Shown piece after piece: positions 1 to 6,619 of a stretch of 10,318 nucleotides of DNA (within the stretch, counting starts at the first letter, position 1; the number at the start of each line of letters is the position of its first letter). The notes beneath the pieces are model-generated. The model was not told the origin of the DNA and did no database searches. It worked only from the letters and a program-made list of their open reading frames with translations. The position numbers were made by a program, and so were the translations under genes. Source of the stretch: Dehalococcoidia bacterium (GTDB lineage Bacteria; Chloroflexota; Dehalococcoidia; Lucifugimonadales; Lucifugimonadaceae); contig PACM01000005.1 of the NCBI GenBank assembly GCA_002700125.1, forward strand, positions 1 to 10,318. The letters run 5' to 3'.

Positions 1-155
1 TACGTGGCGATGGAGATGTCTGGGATCTGGGATACCCGCGTACGGTTCAGCGACTAGACGGAATGTGTGTAACTATTTACTATTTCAAAGATAATACGAG
101 TAAAGAGCGTTACATCGCGGCAACAATCTGGAATCCTGGTATGCGTGAGAATTGA
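1..155 (+). CDS. Sialidase / BNR-repeat exo-glycosidase, C-terminal tail (5' end outside window)
   Basis: An open frame enters from the left edge (first full codon at base 3) and ends at TGA 153-155, giving about 50 residues. It includes WDLGYPRTVQRLDG, then a VTIYYF strand, then ERYIAATIW. From memory, this order (D-L-G-Y-P-R, a short DG turn, [VI]T[VI]YYF, ERYIAATIW) is the last blade of bacterial sialidase-like (GH33/BNR six-bladed propeller) proteins common in Planctomycetes, Verrucomicrobia and FCB bacteria. Such proteins are usually exported exo-glycosidases acting on terminal sugars. The catalytic Arg triad, Asp and Tyr/Glu lie upstream and cannot be seen, so activity and substrate are open. 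The next gene starts 39 bp downstream on the same strand with no terminator between, so the two are probably co-transcribed. Confidence 0.72.
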   Translation, partial: RGDGDVWDLGYPRTVQRLDGMCVTIYYFKDNTSKERYIAATIWNPGMREN

Positions 156-194
156 TATCGTTGAATAGTTTAATCGAATAATATAGGAATACCA

Positions 195-1499
195 ATGAAT
201 ACATTCATTTCTAAAAAACTTATTTTAATTTCATTTATCTTTACGTTATGTCCTATTTCTGCCCAGGTGAAAAATACTGGAATCGAGAAAAATTGGGGTC
301 CGCGCCATAACCGAGCGACCATCAGCCCATCTCTAGTACATTTAGAACTCAGTGAAAAACAAGGGTTCAAGACTGTAATGGTGGCTACGCGCCTAATGGC
401 AGCAGACGTACCGAAGGAAACAAATTGGGCTGTTAATGATATCCCAGGCGGTAACCCTACAATTGGAATCATTGATGAAAATGGCGTTTACACTGCACCA
501 ACATCAATTCCTTCACCGCGAGAGATCCACATTTGCGCTGAAGTCCCTGAGGCTGTGAACCGATTTTTGTTTGCCACGGTTATCATTGGTGAAGAAGAAC
601 CCAAGTATAAGCCGATTCACATTTGGTCCGAAAAAAAAGATGACCCGGATGCGCGCATGTCCGGTCCGCATGGAATCGGTCTGGATCAAGAAGGCAACAT
701 ACTAATCGCAGACAGAGGATCATCAAGCGTGTTGCGTTATTCAACAACAGGCGATTTCATTGAACGTATTGATGATGGGTCTGGTAGTAAGCCCGGAGAA
801 GTGAATGAACCACGAGAAGTAACCAGCGATGTGGAAGGACGCATTTTTGTTACTGACAGCAAAGGGGACAGACCGCGTGTACAGGTATGGAACCACAAAG
901 GTGAGTTCCAAAAGATTTTTGCTGAAAAAGGGCGCTGGCAAGGCATGTTACTACGTGCACACGGTATGGATTTTGATCATCTCCGTCGTTTATTTGTTGT
1001 AGATGTGGATAACATGGCTGTGAAAGTCTATGATAAAAACGGGACTTCGCTTTTTGACTGGGGAGAAGAAGGTTTAGCAAAGGGTCAATTTAATGCACCA
1101 CATGGTCTTTTTGTAGATCGTGCCGGAGATGTGTTTGTAACCGGGTATTATGGACCCACCCAAAAATTCAGTCCTGAGGGCGATTTTATTACGGACTTTG
1201 GTTATGGGGATCCACCGGATGGTGCAGTCTATTTCCACAGTGTAAGCGGTGATAAGTGGGGTAATGCATACTTATCTGTGCGAAGCAAAGGTGGCTATGA
1301 TGGTGCTATGGAAGGGTTAGGTGAAGGCAAACATTTAAGTATAATGAAATTCAACAACAACGGTAGCTTTATTACTTCTTGGGCTTACTCCGCAATTGAA
1401 CACAGTGAATCCGAAGTAGCCATAACAAACGACGGCATCGTCTATGGATTGTTTATAGGACCAAATGACGTTGGTGTAGAAACTTTTGTCCAAGAGTAA
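195..1499 (+). CDS. Exported NHL-repeat beta-propeller protein with N-terminal Ig-like domain
   Basis: This 434-residue protein has a signal peptide (KK at 7-8, hydrophobic LILISFIFTLCPIS, likely cleavage after SA-Q near 23). Residues about 40-135 look like a bacterial Ig-like fold, with W78-AVNDIPGG and an IDENGVYTAP turn (93-102) typical of such domains in extracellular proteins. Residues about 155-430 are NHL-type propeller blades with recurring 'PHG(I/L).xD..GN(I/V)(L/F)(I/V)xD' strands, seen at 158-173, 205-221, 255-271 and 302-316. Two PHG motifs (158-160 and 302-304) mark blade starts. NHL propellers usually bind ligands (protein, peptide or sugar) or act as lyase scaffolds. No catalytic residues can be assigned here. 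The ATG at 195 follows a weak TAGGAA about 6 bp upstream and is the first Met before the signal peptide. The gene follows the sialidase tail closely, so a role in handling the same glycan is inferred. Confidence 0.85.
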   Translation: MNTFISKKLILISFIFTLCPISAQVKNTGIEKNWGPRHNRATISPSLVHLELSEKQGFKTVMVATRLMAADVPKETNWAVNDIPGGNPTIGIIDENGVYTAPTSIPSPREIHICAEVPEAVNRFLFATVIIGEEEPKYKPIHIWSEKKDDPDARMSGPHGIGLDQEGNILIADRGSSSVLRYSTTGDFIERIDDGSGSKPGEVNEPREVTSDVEGRIFVTDSKGDRPRVQVWNHKGEFQKIFAEKGRWQGMLLRAHGMDFDHLRRLFVVDVDNMAVKVYDKNGTSLFDWGEEGLAKGQFNAPHGLFVDRAGDVFVTGYYGPTQKFSPEGDFITDFGYGDPPDGAVYFHSVSGDKWGNAYLSVRSKGGYDGAMEGLGEGKHLSIMKFNNNGSFITSWAYSAIEHSESEVAITNDGIVYGLFIGPNDVGVETFVQE

Positions 1500-1572
1500 A
1501 TTTAGATAAATTAATCATAGTGTGTGGTTGTGACGGACATGGGTGAAGGGACGACGTGTTGGTATAGGGACT

Positions 1573-1589
1573 ACCCAGCGGGGTTTTTT
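1573..1589 (+). terminator. Weak intrinsic terminator after the NHL gene
   Basis: A short hairpin (ACCC 1573-1576, loop AGCG, GGGT 1581-1584) runs into a run of six T residues (1584-1589). The 4-bp stem is short, so termination would be partial. It sits 74 bp after the NHL stop codon, where the first transcription unit would be expected to end. The T-run is also the 5' arm of an alternative hairpin with 1607-1615. Confidence 0.4.
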
Positions 1590-1636
1590 GGTTGTTGTGG
1601 GGGTCTCCAAAAACCTTACAGAAAAATTTAAGGTTT
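1582..1636 (+). promoter_or_regulatory. Leader with two mutually exclusive hairpins
   Basis: The 203-bp space before the start chosen for the next gene (1500-1702) has no credible ORF. It holds two overlapping inverted repeats. Hairpin A pairs GGTTTTTTGG (1582-1591) with CCAAAAACC (1607-1615), 9 bp with one bulged T. Hairpin B pairs AAACCTTA (1611-1618) perfectly with TAAGGTTT (1629-1636), an 8-bp stem with a 10-nt loop. Because 1611-1615 is used by both, only one can form at a time, and hairpin A also consumes the T-run of the weak terminator at 1573-1589. This could be an attenuation leader or a transcription-factor site. It could also be chance in AT-rich DNA. Confidence 0.25.
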
Positions 1637-1702
1637 ATTTAAGATGCGGATAGTAAGAATGTATTGCTAACTTTGAGGAAATTTGAATTTCAGAGCTTAA
1701 TT

Positions 1703-2740
1703 ATGAGATATTTACACAAATTAATTATCAGCATACTTTTTATATCAATAGGTATAATCATTTCACAAGATTCTGGCTGGAAAGGCCCTGTTCCTGAAAT
1801 AGCAGCTGAACTTTCCACTATTGCGGAGAATTTCAACAAATATGAGGTTGTTTTAAGACCTGACAAGGATGCACCTGAATGGTGGGCAGGAGCTCCTACT
1901 GTAGTGAAAGATGATAAAGGTATTTTTTGGATGGCTGCACGTATGCGATCTCCAGAATATCCGAGAGGACTCAGAGGGTATGAAATACGTATCCTGAAAA
2001 GCAAGGACGGAATAAATTTTAATCAGGTTCACAGGATTAGAAGAGAAGAAGTTCCAATCCCAGGATTTGAAAGACCAGCTCTCGTTATTGATCCCGTTAC
2101 AAAAAAGTTTAAGCTATATGCATGTGGACCATGGCAAAAAGGTCCCTGGTCAATTATTAAATTTGATGATGCTGATGACCCTACAAAAATAGATCCAAAG
2201 TCAGCAAAACCAGTCATACAGGCACCTGAAAAAATGTATACAAGGGACGCTTCTGTTATTGAATATAAAGACCCGTTTATAATACACGCACAAGGAAAAT
2301 ACCACTGTTATATTATCGGGTATGTAAGAAAAAATGAAAGAATCTTTCATTATTCCAGCGAAGATGGAGAAAAATGGGAACCTGTTGGTGATATAAACCA
2401 GCCTGTAATGGATCTGAGCGGATGGCATAATTTCTTTATTCGCCCAGCTGCAGTATTACCTTTGGGAGTAGGTTACCTTTTTGTATATGAAGGATCCAGT
2501 ACGCAGTGGTATGATCCGGTATATAACCTTGGAACAGGATTCGGATTTACATTTGACATGCATAATATCACTGATTTGACAACAGCTTCACCAATAGCTA
2601 TCAGCACTACACCAAGTAATTTTTATACATGGAGATACTCAGACTGGTTATGGGTTGATGGCGAAATATGGATTTATGCAGAAGTATCAAACGAGAATAA
2701 TTCGAATGAAATAAGGTTGTTCAGGGTGCCGATGAAATAG
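1703..2740 (+). CDS. Exported five-bladed beta-propeller, glycoside hydrolase GH43/GH130-like
   Basis: From ATG 1703 this is 345 residues with a clear signal peptide (MRYLHK, then a hydrophobic run to about 20, cleavage near S21-Q22). An upstream in-frame TTG at 1664 would add 13 polar residues before the signal, so I prefer 1703, although neither start has a good Shine-Dalgarno. The mature part has the blade pattern of the GH43/32/62/130 clan: GAPTVVKDDKGIFWMAA (63-79), a 'SKDGINF' turn (100-106), ERPALVIDP (123-131), KDPFII (189-194), 'SSEDGEKW' (218-225), RPAAV (247-251) and YEGSS (262-266). Such folds normally place three acidic residues in the central funnel. D189/D190 and E263 are candidates, but I cannot confirm the first acid. 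It is probably a secreted glycosidase or glycan-binding relative, substrate unknown. A strong terminator follows 47 bp after the stop codon. Confidence 0.78.
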   Translation: MRYLHKLIISILFISIGIIISQDSGWKGPVPEIAAELSTIAENFNKYEVVLRPDKDAPEWWAGAPTVVKDDKGIFWMAARMRSPEYPRGLRGYEIRILKSKDGINFNQVHRIRREEVPIPGFERPALVIDPVTKKFKLYACGPWQKGPWSIIKFDDADDPTKIDPKSAKPVIQAPEKMYTRDASVIEYKDPFIIHAQGKYHCYIIGYVRKNERIFHYSSEDGEKWEPVGDINQPVMDLSGWHNFFIRPAAVLPLGVGYLFVYEGSSTQWYDPVYNLGTGFGFTFDMHNITDLTTASPIAISTTPSNFYTWRYSDWLWVDGEIWIYAEVSNENNSNEIRLFRVPMK

Positions 2741-2787
2741 ATTAAAAAAATTAAGTAAGTGATTTAATATTAAGATTTATTTAAAGC

Positions 2788-2811
2788 CCCTCCTCTAGAG
2801 GGATTTTTTTT
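2788..2811 (+). terminator. Intrinsic terminator after the GH43/130-like gene
   Basis: The stem CCCTC (2788-2792) pairs with GAGGG (2798-2802) around a CTCTA loop and is followed by A and eight T residues (2804-2811). It lies 47 bp past the TAG at 2738-2740 and points in the direction of that gene. Confidence 0.75.
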
Positions 2812-2913
2812 GTTTGTGGTAGTATCTATTTGCACATGATACAAGTGAAAGAGTTTAGGCAAACGAAGATGATGATACTGCTAAAATAGATTTTCCTTTT
2901 TCACAACATCAAG

Positions 2914-2935
2914 CCCCGGTCATCCGGGGTTTTTT
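2914..2935 (+). terminator. Strong second intrinsic terminator, immediately upstream of the 268-residue gene
   Basis: The stem CCCCGG (2914-2919) pairs perfectly with CCGGGG (2924-2929) around a TCAT loop, followed by six T residues (2930-2935). It is a textbook rho-independent terminator on the plus strand. It lies about 100 bp past the first terminator and only 33 bp before the next ATG. Either a short transcript is made between the two, or this is a backup terminator or one left behind by a deleted gene. The stretch 2812-2913 holds no recognisable gene. Confidence 0.85.
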
Positions 2936-2968
2936 GTTTGTGGGTGGATAGGTAGATTTAGGCTTATC

Positions 2969-3775
2969 ATGGAAAAAGTACTATCACTAATAATCCTTAC
3001 TATTTTAGTATTTAGGCAAAATACCCTGACTGAGGTTAATTTATCAAAGTATAAACAAATTACCGCTAGGAATGAAAAATTCGGAAATACTATTACATGC
3101 GAGGGCAAATACCCTCATCATTTACAGGGGGTGTGCCGGGATGATGGGAGTTTTTATTGGAGTTTTACTACTACTATAGTAAAAACTGATTTGTACGGTA
3201 AGACATTAAAAAAGATTGAAGTCCCCAGTCATCATGGAGATTTGTGTTACCTAGATGGGAAACTATATGTGGCGGTGAATTTCGGTGCATTCAATGATCC
3301 TAAAGGTAATGCAGACAACTGGGTTTATGTTTACAGTGCCAAAAATCTTTCGCTGCTATCCAAACATAAGGTGCATGAGGTCAAGTATGGGGCAGGTGGC
3401 ATAGCGTACTGCAAAGGGAGATTCATAGTCGTGGGTGGATTGCCTGAGGGATTGGAGGAAAATTATGTGTACGAGTACGATTTAAAATTCAATTTTATAA
3501 AGCACCATGTGATCAAGAGTGGCTGGACGAGGTTAGGGATTCAGACCGCAACCTTTGTCCAAGACCATTTTTGGTTTGGTTGCTATGGGAATATACTGCT
3601 GAAAACCACGTTGGACTTTAACATAGCGGAAAAATATAATTTTACCTGTGGTTATGGTATCCTTCGCGGGCCGACGGAAAATAGTCTATATGCCGGAGCT
3701 GGAAATTTAATTAAAAATGGCTGTGATGGTAACATAACAGCTTATAAAATTAACCAGTTATTTAAATTTAGGTGA
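2969..3775 (+). CDS. Exported beta-propeller-like protein of an uncharacterised family
   Basis: The 268-residue product begins with MEKVLSLIILTILVF, a signal peptide or anchor without an obvious AxA cleavage site. The mature region is a series of short strands ending in aromatic or Asp-Gly turns: HHLQGVCRDDGSFYWSFTT (50-68), HHGDLCYLDGKLYVAVN (88-104), AGGIAYCKGRFIVVGGLPEG (142-161), YVYEYD (166-171) and FWFGCYG (201-207). This is what a small six-bladed propeller looks like. From memory, the 'HHGDLCY.dGKLYVAVN' and 'GGLPEG..ENYVYEYD' blocks recur in unannotated proteins of glycan-degrading bacteria, but I know no proven function. Seven Cys (44, 56, 93, 148, 205, 227, 252) and the HH pairs (50-51, 88-89) could form disulfides or a metal site. 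The ATG has no strong Shine-Dalgarno. Its stop codon lies at the edge of a CoA-transferase remnant, so the last few residues may be altered by that junction. Confidence 0.75.
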   Translation: MEKVLSLIILTILVFRQNTLTEVNLSKYKQITARNEKFGNTITCEGKYPHHLQGVCRDDGSFYWSFTTTIVKTDLYGKTLKKIEVPSHHGDLCYLDGKLYVAVNFGAFNDPKGNADNWVYVYSAKNLSLLSKHKVHEVKYGAGGIAYCKGRFIVVGGLPEGLEENYVYEYDLKFNFIKHHVIKSGWTRLGIQTATFVQDHFWFGCYGNILLKTTLDFNIAEKYNFTCGYGILRGPTENSLYAGAGNLIKNGCDGNITAYKINQLFKFR

Positions 3776-4133
3776 TTATGGAAAAAACGGGAAAGAATTA
3801 AAAATGCAAAATTCGAACATATTTAAGCAAAAAAACTATGACGAATGGTGTGCAACGTTTTCAGCTGCGGATGCTTGTGTTGAACCGGTATTAACATTTG
3901 CTGAAACAGTGCTTCATCCCCAACTAAAAGCCCGCGAGATGGTAGTGGATGTTCTTGCAGGAAGTGATTCCTGTAAAAAGCAAGTTGGCAACCCCATAAA
4001 ATTCTCGTTATCAGAAACAAATTACAGGCATATAGGTGTACCGCCTGGGGAACATTCAAAAGAAATTTTACTGGAAATAGGTTTTACTTAAGCCGAAATA
4101 AAAAAATTATTTGACCTAGGCATTGTCGGTTAA
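3774..4133 (+). pseudogene. CaiB/BaiF-family CoA-transferase (alpha-methylacyl-CoA racemase type), decayed C-terminal remnant
   Basis: An ATG-to-stop reading of 95 residues exists at 3804-4091, but it matches only the C-terminal quarter of a CaiB/BaiF class III CoA-transferase or AMACR (full length about 360-400 residues). Recognisable blocks are IFKQKNYDEWC (family IF.tkt.DEW), DACVEPVLTFAE (DACV.PVL...E), HPQLKAREM (HP....R), GNPIKFS (G.P..FS) and PPGEHSKEILLEIGF (P..GEHt.evL.e.Gf). Homology-like sequence continues upstream of the ATG in the same frame (GKELK, for WPELK) to about the stop codon of the preceding gene. It also continues past the TAA at 4089-4091 as AEIKKLFDLGIVG to TAA 4131-4133, the usual family ending (GF.eaEI..L...G(I/V)(V/I)). 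So the gene lost its 5' three quarters, including the CoA-binding and catalytic Asp regions, and gained a nonsense codon. It cannot be an active transferase and is unrelated to its glycan-type neighbours. Confidence 0.85.
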
Positions 4134-6590
4134 ATGGGTAATATAATAAAAGTAACCCTTAAACTTGGGTTGAAGTTTGGATTTAGTTCATCATGTTTGA
4201 ACTTGAAATCATTCCATTATCAATTTCGATTCAAACGGTTATTATTATACCCACTCCTTTTTTCATTTTTATTGTATTCACGTGAAACAAAACAAAATGG
4301 ATTGACCAATTCAGGTTTTATCGATTTAACATACGCGACTATCGTCACTCGGGATGGGGAACTATCTTTAATCGAACAATCATCCGTTAACATCTTGATA
4401 GAAGAAGTGGAAAAAAGAACAGGAATTAAATGGAATATTGTAACAAAAAGACCAAAGAGTGGATTTATAATAACTATACTCAATCTGAAACCAGAGTTTT
4501 CTAATATAACTCCGTTATCTATTAAACTTCGCTCATATAATGACGAAAGCTACGGGATAATAACTAAAAATAATGAAATAGGCATTGGTGGATACGGATC
4601 GAAAGGTATTTTGAATGGAATTGGAAAATTTCTACGAACCTTAGAGATGGTACCTGGGAAAATCATTTTACGAGACCCCTTAAATATTGCATCATCCCCT
4701 TACCATAAAATCCGCGGGCATCAACTGGGTTACCGCCCTTTATCCAATTCCTATGACGCATGGACACCGGAAGTGTATGATCAGTATATCCGGGAATTGG
4801 CCATCTTTGGTGTAAATGCTATTGAAAACATTCCCCTATCTGGTGGAGACAATGATATAATGCCCATTTCAAGGATGGAAATGAATCGTGCTTTGAGTAA
4901 CATCTGCTCAAAATACGGTATGGAGTATTGGGTCTGGACGCCTGCTACGGTTGATCTAAGCAATCCGGAGAAGCGGGCAGCTCATTTTCTGGAGCATGAA
5001 ACCTTTTATAAAGAGTCTCCAAAACTGGATGCAGTCTTTTTTCCCGGGGGAGACCCCGGCGATAATCATCCAAGACATGTAATGCCCTTTTTGGCAGACT
5101 TGTCAGTTATTTTGAAAATATATCATCCCTCTGCAAAGATTTGGATGTCACTTCAAGGATTTAATGAAAAAGAAATCAATTATTTTTTTGACTGGATTGT
5201 GGAACATAAGCCGGATTGGTTTGGCGGCGCTGTAGGCGGACCAGCAAGTCCACCATTGCCTTACATACGGGGACGTTTACCTGGAAAATATAAACTTCGA
5301 GATTATCCTGATATTACACATACTGTCCGAAGTCAGTATCCCACTCCCTGGCTTGATCCCGCCATTGCATTCACGTCTGGCCGAGAAGGCACAAATCCAG
5401 AACCGGTGTATTACAGTACAATTTTTCGACATAATCAAGAATTCATTGATGGTTATATCACATATTCCGATGGAATCCATGATGATGTAAATAAAATTGT
5501 GTACAGTATGTTGGGATGGGACAAAGATTTGCAACCATACTCAATTATATTAGATTACGTTCGATTCTTTTTTGGAGTGGATGCATCAATTAATATTGCA
5601 AATAGTATTTTCAATCTTGAAAAAAATTGGGACGGACCTCTACAAAATAATCCAAACGTATTCACAACATTTCAAACTTTTGAAGCATTTGGCAAATCAA
5701 AACCAGAACTTCAAAACAACTGGCGGTGGCAATTATTACAACTCAAAGCACATTACGATGCTTACATAAAAGTACGGCTGGATTATGAACAAAGACTGGA
5801 AAAAGAAGTAAATGAAATTCTAGGTGAAGCGGAAATAATAGGTGCTAAAAAAGCGATGGACAAAGCTAGAGTTATCTTTTCCCAAGCAGATGAAAAGAAA
5901 ATTTATCCATATCTAAGAGAAAAAATTATTGAATTGTGCGAGCAGTTGAACCAGAGCATTGGATATCAAAGCAGTATCCTGAACTACAGTGCACACAATC
6001 CGGAACGCAGTGCTGTGTTAGACTATATTGATTATCCCCTCAATAACCGTTGGTGGGTAGAAGACCAGTTTGTTGAAATTCAAAAATTGGATTCAGAAGA
6101 AGATAAAATCGCCCGATTGGATATTATCCGCAAATGGGAAAATCCTGGTCCCGGTAGTTTTTATGATGATATCGGGAATGTGGCAAAATCAGACCAAGTT
6201 TTGCGTGGAAAACCATTATCAGAAGATCCACTAATGCAAACTAATCCGAATCCGGATTTTATGTGGTGGGATGATGGCATGGCACGTGTACGGCAGACCT
6301 GGGTAAGTAAAATGGACTGGCCAATTGGACTCCAGTATGATCATTTGGACAAATCCGCAACTTATATTTTACGCACGACCGGCTATGGTCAGTGCTTAGT
6401 AAGAGTTAATAACGAACGTATTTACCCTACCATTGATGAAAAAGGCATTGGCGAGATCAAGGAATTTTTCATTCCGAAATCACTCTATAAGAATGGTTCC
6501 ATCACGCTGACTTTTGATATTCCTCATGAGCCGGAAATCAACTGGCGTCAGCAATCCAGGTTGAGTGAAGTTTGGTTGATTAAAAAGTAA
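4134..6590 (+). CDS. Large exported glycoside-hydrolase-like protein, GH67/GH20-type N-domain plus TIM barrel
   Basis: This 818-residue protein has a hydrophobic export segment (FKRLLLYPLLFSFLLYS) at 33-49, then a domain at about 66-185 resembling the beta-alpha-beta N-domain of GH67 alpha-glucuronidases and GH20 hexosaminidases (ATIVTRDGELS, then VNILIEEVEKRTGIKW, and a GIGGYGSKGILNGIGKFLR helix). Residues about 188-490 look like a TIM barrel: RGHQLGYRP (194-202), YWVWTPA, LDAVFFPGGDPGDNHP (298-313), AKIWMSLQGF, WFGGAVGGP and ITYSDGIHDDVNK (442-454). The acidic residues D307, D310, D445 and D449/D450 are catalytic candidates. A helical region follows, including a charged segment near 580-680, then a C-terminal beta-sandwich (about 700-818) that could bind sugar. 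It is probably an exo-acting enzyme on an external glycan, exact activity unknown. The start is doubtful. The ATG abuts the old CoA-transferase stop and puts 32 residues before the signal, so TTG 4197 or 4203 may be the true start. No good Shine-Dalgarno supports any of them. Confidence 0.78.
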   Translation: MGNIIKVTLKLGLKFGFSSSCLNLKSFHYQFRFKRLLLYPLLFSFLLYSRETKQNGLTNSGFIDLTYATIVTRDGELSLIEQSSVNILIEEVEKRTGIKWNIVTKRPKSGFIITILNLKPEFSNITPLSIKLRSYNDESYGIITKNNEIGIGGYGSKGILNGIGKFLRTLEMVPGKIILRDPLNIASSPYHKIRGHQLGYRPLSNSYDAWTPEVYDQYIRELAIFGVNAIENIPLSGGDNDIMPISRMEMNRALSNICSKYGMEYWVWTPATVDLSNPEKRAAHFLEHETFYKESPKLDAVFFPGGDPGDNHPRHVMPFLADLSVILKIYHPSAKIWMSLQGFNEKEINYFFDWIVEHKPDWFGGAVGGPASPPLPYIRGRLPGKYKLRDYPDITHTVRSQYPTPWLDPAIAFTSGREGTNPEPVYYSTIFRHNQEFIDGYITYSDGIHDDVNKIVYSMLGWDKDLQPYSIILDYVRFFFGVDASINIANSIFNLEKNWDGPLQNNPNVFTTFQTFEAFGKSKPELQNNWRWQLLQLKAHYDAYIKVRLDYEQRLEKEVNEILGEAEIIGAKKAMDKARVIFSQADEKKIYPYLREKIIELCEQLNQSIGYQSSILNYSAHNPERSAVLDYIDYPLNNRWWVEDQFVEIQKLDSEEDKIARLDIIRKWENPGPGSFYDDIGNVAKSDQVLRGKPLSEDPLMQTNPNPDFMWWDDGMARVRQTWVSKMDWPIGLQYDHLDKSATYILRTTGYGQCLVRVNNERIYPTIDEKGIGEIKEFFIPKSLYKNGSITLTFDIPHEPEINWRQQSRLSEVWLIKK

Positions 6591-6619
6591 AAAAACCTCG
6601 CTATTAATATAATGCCGGG
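6589..6619 (-). terminator. Imperfect intrinsic terminator for the minus-strand operon
   Basis: Read on the minus strand, just after the TAG at 6620-6622, CCCGGC-ATTA can fold back on TAAT-A-GCGAGG (plus-strand span 6596-6619). The stem has a 2x2 internal mismatch and one bulged A, and is followed by seven T residues (6595-6589). The T-run overlaps the stop codon of the convergent plus-strand gene. I see no hairpin followed by T residues for the plus strand here, so plus-strand transcripts may run into the antisense of the sorting-domain gene. Confidence 0.35.

Noticed and set aside
1664..1702. TTG start extending the GH43/130-like protein by 13 residues
   Set aside because: The extension is polar, sits ahead of a complete signal peptide that starts at ATG 1703, and has no Shine-Dalgarno.
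1500..1702. tRNA or riboswitch in the 203-bp leader
   Set aside because: No cloverleaf, T-loop or known riboswitch core is visible. Only the small competing hairpins are present.
2836..2889. 17-codon ORF between the two terminators
   Set aside because: Too short, with no Shine-Dalgarno or recognisable sequence. It is mentioned only as one possible content of the boxed segment.
4089..4091. Programmed readthrough or recoded stop in the CoA-transferase frame
   Set aside because: The 5' three quarters of the gene are missing, so readthrough would not restore an enzyme. A nonsense mutation in a decaying gene is simpler.
4193..4285. Short hydrophobic ORF (start 4193) overlapping the signal region of the 818-residue gene
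   Set aside because: It is in another frame of a hydrophobic, T-rich stretch, which automatically yields hydrophobic residues. No ribosome site is visible.
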